DNA from: Bacillaceae bacterium UBA7792
Lineage (GTDB): Bacteria > Bacillota > Bacilli > Bacillales > Cytobacillaceae
DNA: 64,000 nucleotides
Assembly: GCA_002480735.1 (NCBI GenBank)
Contig: DLCS01000268.1
Span: 10,717 to 74,716, forward strand
Direction: 5' to 3'
The notes beneath the pieces were generated by a model. The model was given only the letters and a program-made list of their open reading frames with translations, made no database searches and was not told where the DNA came from. Shown one piece after another: positions 14,866-22,877 of this stretch. Every line of letters starts with the position of its first letter. Position 1 is the stretch's first letter. Both the position numbers and the translations under genes were made by a program.

Positions 14866-15996
14866 ATGGTATTTAGCAGAGATTTTAATAAAGACCCTTT
14901 TATCGTAATTTGGGAGCTTACAAGGGCCTGCCAACTAAAATGCTTACACTGTCGTGCTGAGGCACAATATAAACGTGACCCCAGAGAATTGACCTTTGAA
15001 GAGGGTAAAAAGCTAATTGATCAAATTTATGAAATGAATAATCCAATGCTGGTGTTTACAGGTGGAGACCCACTTATGCGACCTGATGTGTTTGATATTG
15101 CCGAATATGCAGTGAAGAAGGGTGTCAGAGTATCAATGACCCCAAGTGCAACTCCAAATGTGACAAAGGAAGCAATTGAGAAGGCAAAGGAAGTCGGACT
15201 ATCCCGCTGGGCATTCAGCTTAGATGGACATAATGCGCAAATTCACGATCATTTTCGTGGAACAGCTGGTTCCTTTGATTTGACGATGGAAAGAATTAAA
15301 TATTTGCATGAGCTTGAGATTCCAATCCAAATTAATACGGTTATTTCTCGCTATAATGTGGATTATTTAGAGGAAATGGCCAAGCTTGTGGAAGATTTGG
15401 AATGCGTGTTATGGAGTGTCTTTTTCCTTGTTCCGACGGGTCGTGGACAGGAAAGCGATATGATCTCACCGGTTGAGCATGAAAAAGTATTCCGCTGGCT
15501 TCATGATTTAAGCAAGCGTGTGAAATTTGATATTAAGACAACTGCTGCCCAGCATTATCGCCGTGTATTTATCCAACAGAAGATGAGAGAAGCGAAGGGG
15601 CAGGTTGATGAGATTCGCTATTTAGATGCGCTTACAGAGCAAGGATTAACAGGCTCCATTGATGGTCTGGGGAGAGCTCCAAAAGGAGTCAACGATGGCA
15701 ATGGCTTTGTCTTTATCTCACATATCGGCGACGTCTATCCAAGTGGGTTACTTCCAATAAAGGCGGGCAATGTTCGTGAACAGCCATTGGCAGAAATTTA
15801 CCGGGAATCACCCATCTTCAAGGATTTACGCAATCCAGACAAGTACAAAGGAAAATGCGGCGTTTGTGAGTTTAGATATGTTTGTGGAGGCTCACGCTCT
15901 CGTGCCTATGCGATGACCGGAGATTATTTAGAAAGTGAACCATTCTGTGTTTACATCCCAAAAGCATTAAGACAAAAAGAACAAAAAGAGGCCTAA
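14866..15996 (+). CDS. Radical SAM/SPASM protein (TIGR04053/AhbD-NirJ-like)
   Basis: 376-residue radical SAM enzyme. The [4Fe-4S] SAM cluster motif is CQLKCLHC (C22, C26, C29), followed by FTGGDPLMRP. The C-terminal SPASM domain, for extra Fe-S clusters, includes KCGVCEFRYVCGG and a later EPFCVY. The opening matches the heme/heme-d1 branch (AhbD/NirJ) and the uncharacterised TIGR04053-type proteins; the substrate is unknown. I chose ATG 14866 (GGGAGG 10 nt upstream) over ATG 14839, which has no site. The Fnr-type promoter implies anaerobic expression. There are no heme biosynthesis genes beside it. Confidence 0.85.
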   Translation: MVFSRDFNKDPFIVIWELTRACQLKCLHCRAEAQYKRDPRELTFEEGKKLIDQIYEMNNPMLVFTGGDPLMRPDVFDIAEYAVKKGVRVSMTPSATPNVTKEAIEKAKEVGLSRWAFSLDGHNAQIHDHFRGTAGSFDLTMERIKYLHELEIPIQINTVISRYNVDYLEEMAKLVEDLECVLWSVFFLVPTGRGQESDMISPVEHEKVFRWLHDLSKRVKFDIKTTAAQHYRRVFIQQKMREAKGQVDEIRYLDALTEQGLTGSIDGLGRAPKGVNDGNGFVFISHIGDVYPSGLLPIKAGNVREQPLAEIYRESPIFKDLRNPDKYKGKCGVCEFRYVCGGSRSRAYAMTGDYLESEPFCVYIPKALRQKEQKEA

Positions 15997-16000
15997 ATAA

Positions 16001-16028
16001 ATGGAGTGCTTCTATTGGAGCACTCCAT
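16001..16028 (+). terminator. Hairpin after the radical SAM gene
   Basis: Perfect 10-bp stem ATGGAGTGCT / AGCACTCCAT starting 5 nt after the stop. There is no proper T-run (TATATG follows), so it may be a weak terminator or an mRNA 3'-end stabiliser. Confidence 0.5.
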
Positions 16029-16123
16029 TATATGTTCTATTAAGCGCCTTAACGATTTGCGCTCGCAAATCTTTCGAAACAAACAAGACCCGTTCACAAA
16101 CGAGAAGTCAACACGGTACGTCA

Positions 16124-16822
16124 CTATTCAATATTGCAATAGACGGCTGGACAGTTTTCACAACCGATTTCATCCTTTAAGTATTGTAAATCATGGATAA
16201 TGATTCTGCCCCTTTGAGTGGAGATGATGCCTTCTCTTTTAAGCTCATTCAAAAGTCGGTTTGTGCTTTCACGAGACGTACCGCAAAAGTTAGCTAGCTC
16301 CTGATTCGTTAAGGGCAAATCAATTAGAATGCCATCTTTCTTTTGAACCCCATAGCTATTTGACATCCGGATAAGGGTTGAAAGCAAGGCACCTTTCTTT
16401 CCGTTCAGTACAAGATCGCGGAATTTTGTTTGGGTTTTGCGAAAATGATCGCTCATCCATTTCATAAATTCAAAGGCTAAAGCGCTATTATGAAAAATTT
16501 CGTTTTCAATGGCATCCTTTTTTACTGCTGCAATTTCTGCATCTTCGAGAACGATCGCACTTAGCAAGTATTTAGGTGAGCTTGTAAAAAGGGTTAATTC
16601 TCCACAAATATCATTTTCCCCACAGATACGCAGAGATAACTCTCTTCCGTCCGCAGTTATCTTACTGATTTGAACCTTTCCAGAAAGGATGATATAAAGC
16701 TCATTTGCCTCCATCCCCTCCTGAAACAAAAAGGTATTTTTTTTTACTTTAAAATGTCTATCCGAAAGGGAAAGTAATTCCTTTATTTCAACTGATTGGG
16801 TTTCTTTTAATTGTCTAGGCAT
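16124..16822 (-). CDS. fnr: Fnr-type anaerobic regulator, copy 1
   Basis: Crp/Fnr-family transcription factor, 232 residues: cNMP-like sensor domain (about 20-120), dimer helix and C-terminal winged helix (LTNQELANFCGTSRESTNRL). The Bacillus-type Fe-S ligands are C-terminal, in CENCPAVYC (C221, C224, C229), and D136 in TKFRDLVLNG fits the aspartate ligand described for B. subtilis Fnr (D141). It should therefore sense oxygen through a [4Fe-4S] cluster. The ATG at 16822 has AAAGGGG about 7 nt upstream; a longer frame starting at 16894 lacks a site. It is transcribed away from moaA and convergent with the radical SAM gene. Confidence 0.9.
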   Translation of the reverse strand: MPRQLKETQSVEIKELLSLSDRHFKVKKNTFLFQEGMEANELYIILSGKVQISKITADGRELSLRICGENDICGELTLFTSSPKYLLSAIVLEDAEIAAVKKDAIENEIFHNSALAFEFMKWMSDHFRKTQTKFRDLVLNGKKGALLSTLIRMSNSYGVQKKDGILIDLPLTNQELANFCGTSRESTNRLLNELKREGIISTQRGRIIIHDLQYLKDEIGCENCPAVYCNIE

Positions 16823-17157
16823 CTGAATCGCCCCTTTGTCATCAAAATGAATATAACTATGCCTAAGAATGCATGATTGAAGTAATGCTGTCAATAACTT
16901 TGGGTATCATTTAACAATATGTTCATGTTTTAAATAAGGAAAACGGACAAAAAATAATGGATTGAATATTCTGAATAATATATACTAAATCAATAGAACG
17001 TGTTAAAATAGTAATTAATAACAAGAACGTGACAAGTTCATGACAATTACTTCATTTTGTAACTGTTGTCATGGGATTTATGATGTAATAGCAATAGACT
17101 CTTTTTTCAAATATCCCTCCAAACCAACGGATAAGAGGGAAGGATAAATTTTCATTA
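16823..17157. other. Divergent intergenic region fnr/moaA
   Basis: AT-rich, with no supportable coding sequence. It holds a TCATGACA palindrome (near 17036-17043) and a CCCTC / GAGGG pair (within 17114-17140) that could form a leader hairpin. I could not recognise an Fnr box facing fnr copy 1. Confidence 0.5.
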
Positions 17158-17200
17158 AGTGAGATAGTTAACAGTAATCGATTTCTTGTGTTGCTAATAT
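17158..17200 (+). promoter_or_regulatory. Fnr-type box and -10 of moaA
   Basis: AGTGA-GATAGT-TAACA at 17158-17173 (8 of 10 consensus positions), 21 nt, then TAATAT at 17195-17200. The box is degenerate, but the spacing to the -10 is identical to that of the better boxes in the island. Confidence 0.55.
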
Positions 17201-17236
17201 ACTAATAAGAATACTCTATAATTGGAGTTGAAATAG

Positions 17237-18253
17237 ATGGGAAAAATATTTGTTAAAGATAAATTAAATCGCCCACTTCGCGATTTGCGAATTTCTGTCA
17301 TTGATCGATGTAATTTTCGCTGTCAATACTGTATGCCAGCTGAAATATATGGCCCTGATTTCGCTTTTTTACCCAAAAGTGAATTGTTATCCTATGAGGA
17401 AATTGAAAGGGTTGCGAAAATTTTTGTCGAGCTCGGTGTCGAAAAAATTCGGCTAACAGGAGGAGAGCCATTATTAAGGAAGGATCTCCCATACCTTGTG
17501 GAATTGCTTTCACAAATTGATCAATTAAAGGATATCGGTTTGACGACGAATGGTGTTTTGCTTCCGAAATATGCAAGAGACTTAAAGAAGGCAGGCCTTA
17601 AACGGGTCAATGTTAGTCTTGACAGCTTGAAGGATGAATTATTCGGCCAAATTAATGGGCGAAATGTAGGTGTTGGTCCTGTCCTTAAAGGGATTAAAGC
17701 TGCACAGGAGGCAGGTCTAGGAGTAAAAATCAATATGGTTGTTAAGAAGGGCTTAAACGATACAGAGATTATCCCGATGGCTGAATATTGTAAGGAAAAT
17801 GGCTTACAGCTACGTTATATTGAATATATGGATGTTGGAAGCTCAAACGGCTGGAAAATGGATGATGTCGTCACGAAAAAAGAAATTTATACTCGATTAA
17901 GTGAACACTATGATTTAGAGCCTGTTGATCCCGATTATTTTGGTGAGGTTGCCAAGCGATATCGCTATAAAGGCACGAATATTGATGTCGGCTTTATCAC
18001 TTCAGTGTCAGAATCCTTCTGTTCTAGTTGTACGCGTTCAAGGTTGTCAGCAGATGGAAAAATTTACACATGCCTGTTTAATGGAAATGGGCATGACATC
18101 CGAGATTTCATGCGAACAGGCGTGAGCGATCAACAAATTGCTGATCGGATTTGTGAAATTTGGGGCGGCAGAAATGATCGCTATTCAGATGAAAGAACGG
18201 CTGAAACGGTTGCCAATCGTAAGAAAATTGAAATGTCCTATATTGGCGGGTAA
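17237..18253 (+). CDS. moaA: GTP 3',8-cyclase MoaA
   Basis: Radical SAM enzyme that converts GTP to the cyclic intermediate in the first step of molybdenum cofactor synthesis. The 338 residues have the SAM cluster motif CNFRCQYC (C25, C29, C32), [10 protein letters not shown], and the second cluster C-terminally in [18 protein letters not shown]. The C-terminus ends YIGG; the terminal double glycine is required for activity in the family. ATG 17237 has GGAG about 10 nt upstream. It is monocistronic with a strong terminator; moaC, moaD and moaE are not nearby. Confidence 0.96.
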   Translation: MGKIFVKDKLNRPLRDLRISVIDRCNFRCQYCMPAEIYGPDFAFLPKSELLSYEEIERVAKIFVELGVEKIRLTGGEPLLRKDLPYLVELLSQIDQLKDIGLTTNGVLLPKYARDLKKAGLKRVNVSLDSLKDELFGQINGRNVGVGPVLKGIKAAQEAGLGVKINMVVKKGLNDTEIIPMAEYCKENGLQLRYIEYMDVGSSNGWKMDDVVTKKEIYTRLSEHYDLEPVDPDYFGEVAKRYRYKGTNIDVGFITSVSESFCSSCTRSRLSADGKIYTCLFNGNGHDIRDFMRTGVSDQQIADRICEIWGGRNDRYSDERTAETVANRKKIEMSYIGG

Positions 18254-18286
18254 GGCCTTTCTCCATCAATTAGAAGTGGAAAGAAA

Positions 18287-18331
18287 TCTCTCTCATGGCT
18301 TTGAAAAAAGCGAGTGAGAGAGTTTTTTTTT
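18287..18331 (+). terminator. Terminator after moaA
   Basis: CTCTCTCA (18288-18295) / TGAGAGAG (18315-18322) followed by nine T. Confidence 0.85.
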
Positions 18332-18407
18332 GTCCATCAAATTCTCTATGAAAAGCCCATTCTTTGTTAAAAAGTTTCACAATTTAATAGAAAAAAGGAA
18401 AAGAAAC

Positions 18408-18450
18408 TGTGACTTCACTCACGTATAATAGAAAATAGGCTTGATATATT
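18408..18450 (+). promoter_or_regulatory. Fnr box and -10 of the chemoreceptor gene
   Basis: TGTGA-CTTCAC-TCACG at 18408-18423 (9 of 10 positions), 21 nt, then TATATT at 18445-18450. A TATAAT at 18424-18429 abuts the box but has no -35 at the right distance, so the downstream -10 is preferred. Confidence 0.75.
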
Positions 18451-18475
18451 CGAGGAAAAGAATGGGAGATGGCAT

Positions 18476-19432
18476 ATGTTTAAGAACAAAATGGTAGAAA
18501 AGCTATTAGAGGAAAATAGAGCTCTCACAGGGGAGCTAGATAAGATAAAGAAAGAAATGAACCAACGAGAGCAGGACTTGACTCGATTTATGAATGATTT
18601 CCAGGAGGAACTGCTTACAACGATTAAACAGCATGAAGCTGTAAATGAGCAGCATGGATTGCTTGGGGGATTGGTTGAAAAAATCAAAGGACATTTTGAA
18701 ATCGCCAGCGACTTAATCCATCAATCTAATCAATGCGCCAACCTATTAAATGAAACTGGCGAAGCGCTGCATGAATCTGCGAATATTTTGAAGGAAAAGG
18801 GAGTAGAAGGACAAGAGACAGTCAAGAATTTAGAAGCTCTTATGCGGGACTTAGGCACAGAAATTAAGACCAATATGGACTCGATTATGACGGTCGGTGA
18901 CCGATCAAGGGAAATCGATGATATCGTCTTCCTAATTAAAGGGATTGCCGAGCAAACGAACCTTTTAGCCTTAAATGCCTCGATAGAAGCGGCGAGAGCT
19001 GGAGAATATGGAAAAGGATTTTCCGTAGTAGCTGAGGAAGTCCGAAAATTAGCGGAAGAGACGGCAACAAGCTCCCATAATATTATGGAATTAACGAAGA
19101 GCTTTCAAGGTGATATTGAAAAAGCGGTTGCCAATACAAAGGAATGTTTTGATTTAGTTAATACTGGTGTGAATTTGAGTGAAAAGACAACGATCAAGAT
19201 CAGCGAGGTAAGCAGCATTATTGAGAATGTTTCGAACAAGGTTAAGGACGCTCAAAACATCATTCAAAATCAAAATAATTATTGTGAGAGTTCACTGGAG
19301 GAAATGAATTTAACGAAGGATATTTTTGCCCAGGTGAATGATTTGATTATGCAGCATATAGAGGATGCACAGGTCGTGGACGAGAAGCTAGATAGAGGTG
19401 TCAACCACCTAAAGAGCAATGCTTATGTGTAA
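18476..19432 (+). CDS. Soluble methyl-accepting chemotaxis-type protein (YfmS-like)
   Basis: 318-residue signal transducer made of a predicted coiled coil (about 1-60) and an MCP signalling domain. The hairpin tip that contacts CheA/CheW is clear: [19 protein letters not shown], then [16 protein letters not shown]. There is no transmembrane segment, HAMP or recognisable sensory domain, so it is cytoplasmic, like B. subtilis YfmS. Cysteines occur around residues 82, 226 and 277 but form no known motif. GGGAG lies upstream of the ATG. Its Fnr-type promoter suggests a role in energy or redox taxis without oxygen (inference). Confidence 0.85.
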   Translation: MFKNKMVEKLLEENRALTGELDKIKKEMNQREQDLTRFMNDFQEELLTTIKQHEAVNEQHGLLGGLVEKIKGHFEIASDLIHQSNQCANLLNETGEALHESANILKEKGVEGQETVKNLEALMRDLGTEIKTNMDSIMTVGDRSREIDDIVFLIKGIAEQTNLLALNASIEAARAGEYGKGFSVVAEEVRKLAEETATSSHNIMELTKSFQGDIEKAVANTKECFDLVNTGVNLSEKTTIKISEVSSIIENVSNKVKDAQNIIQNQNNYCESSLEEMNLTKDIFAQVNDLIMQHIEDAQVVDEKLDRGVNHLKSNAYV

Positions 19433-19535
19433 TGCTCTTTTCTCCAACAGGGTTGCTTTTGTATAAAAAGGATAAAGATACTCGTAAGAGAAAAGGAAAG
19501 ATTGTTAATGAATTGTTCAAGAAGTTGAATAGAAT

Positions 19536-19578
19536 TGTGATATTTGTCATGTAGGACAATATTAGATAGGCTTATACT
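19536..19578 (+). promoter_or_regulatory. Fnr-type box and -10 of moeA-mobB
   Basis: TGTGA-TATTTG-TCATG at 19536-19551 (8 of 10 positions), 21 nt, then TATACT at 19573-19578. It precedes moeA by about 65 nt. Confidence 0.7.
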
Positions 19579-19642
19579 TAGTAAATACGGTGAATATAGA
19601 TAATAAACCCTAGCCTACTATTGTATAGATGGAGTGATCGTA

Positions 19643-20908
19643 ATGTTTGAATTTAGGAAACCAATTCCAATCGGTGAAGCAGTTTCTCGAATCATGGCAA
19701 ATGAAGTAAATGGCAAAACGGAGTACATTTCGATAAATGAAAGCAATGGACGTTTCTTATCTGAGGATTTACTTGCAACAGAGGATGTCCCTCACTTCGA
19801 TCGGGCTCCCTATGATGGCTTTGCAGTCCGATCCATTGATACGGCACTTGCTAATCGTGACAATCCAATCGAATTTGAAGTCATTGATCATATTGGTGCA
19901 GGGGCGGTTTCCAACAAAACAGTTGGTCCATTTCAGGCCGTTCGAATTATGACGGGTGCACAAATGCCAGAGAATTGTGATGCCGTTGTTATGCTTGAGC
20001 TTGCCCAGGATTTTGAACGGGATGGTAAGACTTTTATGTCTACCAAAAGAATGCATAAACCAGGGGATAATGTTTCACGTCGCGGGGAGGATGCCAAAAA
20101 AGGTGAAGTCCTTGTAAATAAGGGTACGAAAATTAACCCAGGGATCCAAGCGATGCTTGCTACATTTGGTTATGCAAAGGTTCCTGTTGCAAAAAAGCCA
20201 AGGGTAGGATTATTTGCAACGGGTACGGAGCTACTAGGTGTTGATGAACCGTTAGAGCCAGGAAAAATCAGAAACAGCAATTCTTATATGATTAGTGCAC
20301 AAACCGAGAGGGTTGGAGCTGAGGTCGAGTATTTTGGCACCTTACCTGATGATTTTGATACTTGCTTTGAAGCGGTGAAGGCGGCCATTGAAAAAGTTGA
20401 TATGCTCATTACAACTGGTGGAGTCTCCGTTGGTGACTTTGATTATTTACCAGAGATTTATGCAAAGCTTGGAGCAGAAGTGTTATTCAATAAAGTCAGC
20501 ATGCGTCCGGGAAGTGTCACAACGGTTGCCCATTACAATGGAAAAATCTTGTTCGGACTATCTGGTAATCCGTCCGCTTGCTATGTAGGGTTTGAGCTTT
20601 TTGCACGACCTGTCATTCGAAAAATGCTATTTTCGCCAAAGCCTCATTTAAGGAAGGAACAAGCCGTTCTTACTGTGGACTTTCCGAAGGCAAATCCATT
20701 TACTCGTTTTGTTCGCAGCAGCCTATCCTTTTCCAATGGCAAAATTGTCGTTGCTCCAAGTGGACTAGATAAGTCTAACATTGTGATGAGTTTGGCCGGA
20801 GCCAATTCCCTAGCGATTCTACCAGGAGGAACTCGCGGATTTAAAGCAGGAGATGAAGTTGAGGTACTTCTCTTAGAGGATCATGAGGGCAGTGAATGGC
20901 CTTGGTGA
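19643..20908 (+). CDS. moeA: Molybdopterin molybdenumtransferase MoeA
   Basis: Inserts molybdate into adenylylated molybdopterin, the last step of molybdenum cofactor synthesis. The 421 residues cover all MoeA domains: the N-terminal DVPHFDRAPYDGFAVRS motif, RRGEDAKKGEVLVNKG, the MogA-like domain with ATGTELLG and TTGGVSVGDFDY, and the GLSGNPSACYVGFELF loop. I chose ATG 19643 with GGAG 8 nt upstream; GTG 19634 overlaps that site. The stop lies 13 nt inside mobB, so the two are coupled. Confidence 0.95.
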   Translation: MFEFRKPIPIGEAVSRIMANEVNGKTEYISINESNGRFLSEDLLATEDVPHFDRAPYDGFAVRSIDTALANRDNPIEFEVIDHIGAGAVSNKTVGPFQAVRIMTGAQMPENCDAVVMLELAQDFERDGKTFMSTKRMHKPGDNVSRRGEDAKKGEVLVNKGTKINPGIQAMLATFGYAKVPVAKKPRVGLFATGTELLGVDEPLEPGKIRNSNSYMISAQTERVGAEVEYFGTLPDDFDTCFEAVKAAIEKVDMLITTGGVSVGDFDYLPEIYAKLGAEVLFNKVSMRPGSVTTVAHYNGKILFGLSGNPSACYVGFELFARPVIRKMLFSPKPHLRKEQAVLTVDFPKANPFTRFVRSSLSFSNGKIVVAPSGLDKSNIVMSLAGANSLAILPGGTRGFKAGDEVEVLLLEDHEGSEWPW

Positions 20909-21417
20909 GCCCTGTCATTTTTCAAATTGTAGGGTATCAAGATAGCGGCAAAACAAGCTTTATCAAAAAGTTGGTTAGTGAATTAGAGAATCAGCATATA
21001 ACAACAGCTACGATTAAGCATCATGGACATGGTGGGAAGCCTTTTTTTTACGAGGAAAAGGATTCCTACCAGCATTTGAAGGCAGGGGCTGTTGCTTCTA
21101 TTGTTGAAGGGGAAGGCCATCTAATCCTTCAATCTGAAAAAATAGTTTGGACACTAGAAGAAAAAATGAAGCTTCTTTCTTTTTTCAATCCTGATGTGAT
21201 CCTGATTGAAGGCCATAAAAAAGAGCCCTATCCAAAGGCTGTTATCATTCGGAGACAAGAAGACCTTGAATTGCTTGAGAAGCTGGAGAACATTAAAGTG
21301 GTCTTCTATTGGCAAGAGATAGAAGTGAATTCAAAGCTTCCATACCCAGCATTTTCAATCAATGATGAAAAAGGTGTACAGTGGTTAATAGAATTTTTGC
21401 AGGAATTAACAGAATGA
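20896..21417 (+). CDS. mobB: Molybdopterin-guanine dinucleotide biosynthesis protein MobB
   Basis: GTP-binding accessory protein of molybdenum cofactor maturation, 173 residues. The P-loop is near the N-terminus (VGYQDSGKTSF), followed by TIKHHGHGG and VILIEGHKKEPYPK, typical of MobB. ATG 20896 has GAGGG at 20885-20889; GTG 20905 is a possible later start. It overlaps moeA and shares its Fnr-type promoter. mobA, needed to make the MGD cofactor, is not in the window. Confidence 0.93.
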   Translation: MALVSPVIFQIVGYQDSGKTSFIKKLVSELENQHITTATIKHHGHGGKPFFYEEKDSYQHLKAGAVASIVEGEGHLILQSEKIVWTLEEKMKLLSFFNPDVILIEGHKKEPYPKAVIIRRQEDLELLEKLENIKVVFYWQEIEVNSKLPYPAFSINDEKGVQWLIEFLQELTE

Positions 21418-21488
21418 TAAGGGATTTTCAATCCTTTTTGTGAGTTGTTCAAAAAAAAGTCGAAAAATGTTAAAAAATTTGTCAAAAG

Positions 21489-21531
21489 TGTAACTTTTAT
21501 CACTGTGTCCACCCATCCTCCCCATTAATAT
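21489..21531 (+). promoter_or_regulatory. Fnr-type box and -10 of the NarI-like gene
   Basis: TGTAA-CTTTTA-TCACT at 21489-21504 (8 of 10 positions), 21 nt, then TAATAT at 21526-21531, upstream of the small membrane protein gene. Confidence 0.65.
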
Positions 21532-21581
21532 GTTTGTAAGGGGATTCATGTTTATACATAGAGATGGGGGGAGAGAGAAAG

Positions 21582-22016
21582 ATGGGGTTGCTTCAAATGA
21601 TGCTTTGGCTCGTTTATCCTTATGCCGTCATTGCGGTACTAGGGATGGGACTAATCTGGCAGGTTCACCCACGATTAGAGCAAGAGGAGGTTCGTTCCAT
21701 TCAAAGATTTCATAAATTCTTGAATAGAACGACAATCGCCCTAATGCTCTTAAGCTTTTTAACAGGGATTGGTGTAGTGTTGTTTAACCGAATATCAGAC
21801 GACCCGGAAAAGTTATATCATTGGGTAAAAAGCTTGATGCACTTGGAACCAGATACAGCATTGATTGAAGATATATCCCTTCTTTCTCGTACACATTTCA
21901 TCCTGTTGTTAACGTTTTTATTTATCTTGCCTTTTTCAAAATATATCCGCTATTTATGGATACCAGGTTTTTTTTCTAAGGAAAAATGGTCCAATGATTC
22001 CACAAATATGAACTAA
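21582..22016 (+). CDS. Miniature NarI-like membrane protein, 144 aa
   Basis: Membrane protein with three hydrophobic helices. The first (MMLWLVYPYAVIAVLGMGLI) resembles the first helix of NarI, the cytochrome b subunit of nitrate reductase. The rest follows the NarI C-terminal third: a helix LNRTTIALMLLSFLTGIGVV, the stretch EPDTALIEDISLLSRTHF, then a last helix ending FILPFSKYIRYLWIP. About 80 central residues of a normal ~225-residue NarI are absent, with two helices and part of the heme ligands; H in RTHFILLL and RFHKFL remain. ATG 21582 has GGGGGGAGAG upstream. No narGHJ is nearby. Heme binding is uncertain. Confidence 0.65.
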   Translation: MGLLQMMLWLVYPYAVIAVLGMGLIWQVHPRLEQEEVRSIQRFHKFLNRTTIALMLLSFLTGIGVVLFNRISDDPEKLYHWVKSLMHLEPDTALIEDISLLSRTHFILLLTFLFILPFSKYIRYLWIPGFFSKEKWSNDSTNMN

Positions 22017-22048
22017 TAATATGGAAATACTGTGACAAATATAACAAG

Positions 22049-22092
22049 TGTGATGCCTTTCACTCCTTTTGATTTTCCTATTCCGCTATAGT
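22049..22092 (+). promoter_or_regulatory. Fnr box and -10 of ywiC
   Basis: TGTGA-TGCCTT-TCACT at 22049-22064 (9 of 10 positions), 22 nt, then TATAGT at 22087-22092. A second, weaker match, TGTGA-CAAATA-TAACA, lies just upstream at 22031-22046. Confidence 0.72.
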
Positions 22093-22123
22093 AGAGGGAG
22101 GAAGAAAGAGGAGTGATTTTTTT

Positions 22124-22840
22124 ATGAAATTATTCTTGCCGAAGCAGCACGGGGCATGGGCCATGTTAATTATCCCATTTTGGTTAGGAGTTGCTGCCTC
22201 ACATTTTATGTGGCAGCATATTCCCTTTTTTATCGGTTGGCTGCTATTATACTTATCGACCTATCCCATGCTGTTTCTTTTTAAAGGGAAAAAAATCCCT
22301 TTCTATCGCAAATGGACATTAATCTATTTCATACCAGCTCTTGTTCTACTGATGATTCCGTTATGGACAAGACCGAGCATCATCATCTTTGGTTTAGCAA
22401 TGATTCCTTTTTTTGCAATTAATGCTTATTTTTCTAGTCAAAAAAATGATCGAGCTGTATTGAATGATTTTAGCGCGATTTTCGCTTTTTGTATTGCTGG
22501 AGCGGCTAGTGGCTATTTACCGAACGGAACCATCAATTCGGAAATGATTCTCGGCTTTTTTGCTTCTGCATTGTTTTTCATCGGTGCCACCTTTTATGTG
22601 AAGACAATGATTAGAGAAAAGAAGAATAAGGTCTACAAGTGGATTTCTTGGATTTACCATCTGCTTGTTCCGATTTTGTTTTTGGTCATGGGAAATTGGG
22701 TGGTGGCCATTGCTTTTGTCCCTAGTTTAATAAGAGCTATCTATTATTATGGTAAGCCTTTGCCAATGATGAAAATTGGGATTATGGAAATCGTGAATTC
22801 AGCCATCTTCTTTATTATCATGATATTTGCGATTGTTTAA
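22124..22840 (+). CDS. ywiC: YwiC-like membrane protein
   Basis: 238-residue integral membrane protein with roughly seven hydrophobic segments. The N-terminus MKLFLPKQHGAWAMLIIPFW is the hallmark of the YwiC-like family, and the KNDRAVLNDFSAIF segment is also typical. The family's function is unknown. In B. subtilis ywiC lies in the fnr/narGHJI neighbourhood, and here too it is beside an fnr gene and has an Fnr-type promoter, supporting a role in anaerobic metabolism. GAGGAGTG lies upstream of ATG 22124. Confidence 0.88.
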   Translation: MKLFLPKQHGAWAMLIIPFWLGVAASHFMWQHIPFFIGWLLLYLSTYPMLFLFKGKKIPFYRKWTLIYFIPALVLLMIPLWTRPSIIIFGLAMIPFFAINAYFSSQKNDRAVLNDFSAIFAFCIAGAASGYLPNGTINSEMILGFFASALFFIGATFYVKTMIREKKNKVYKWISWIYHLLVPILFLVMGNWVVAIAFVPSLIRAIYYYGKPLPMMKIGIMEIVNSAIFFIIMIFAIV

Positions 22841-22844
22841 AAAG

Positions 22845-22876
22845 AAAAAACTCGGGAAATGAAATCCCGAGTTTTT
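22845..22876. terminator. Bidirectional terminator ywiC / fnr copy 2
   Basis: AAAAACTCGGG / CCCGAGTTTTT perfect stem with an A-rich left flank and T-rich right flank. It works for both convergent genes. Confidence 0.9.
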
Positions 22877-22877
22877 A

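Noticed and set aside
16006-16200. 64-codon plus-strand frame after the radical SAM gene
   Set aside because: Runs through a hairpin into the 3' end of fnr copy 1 on the other strand, with no ribosome binding site.
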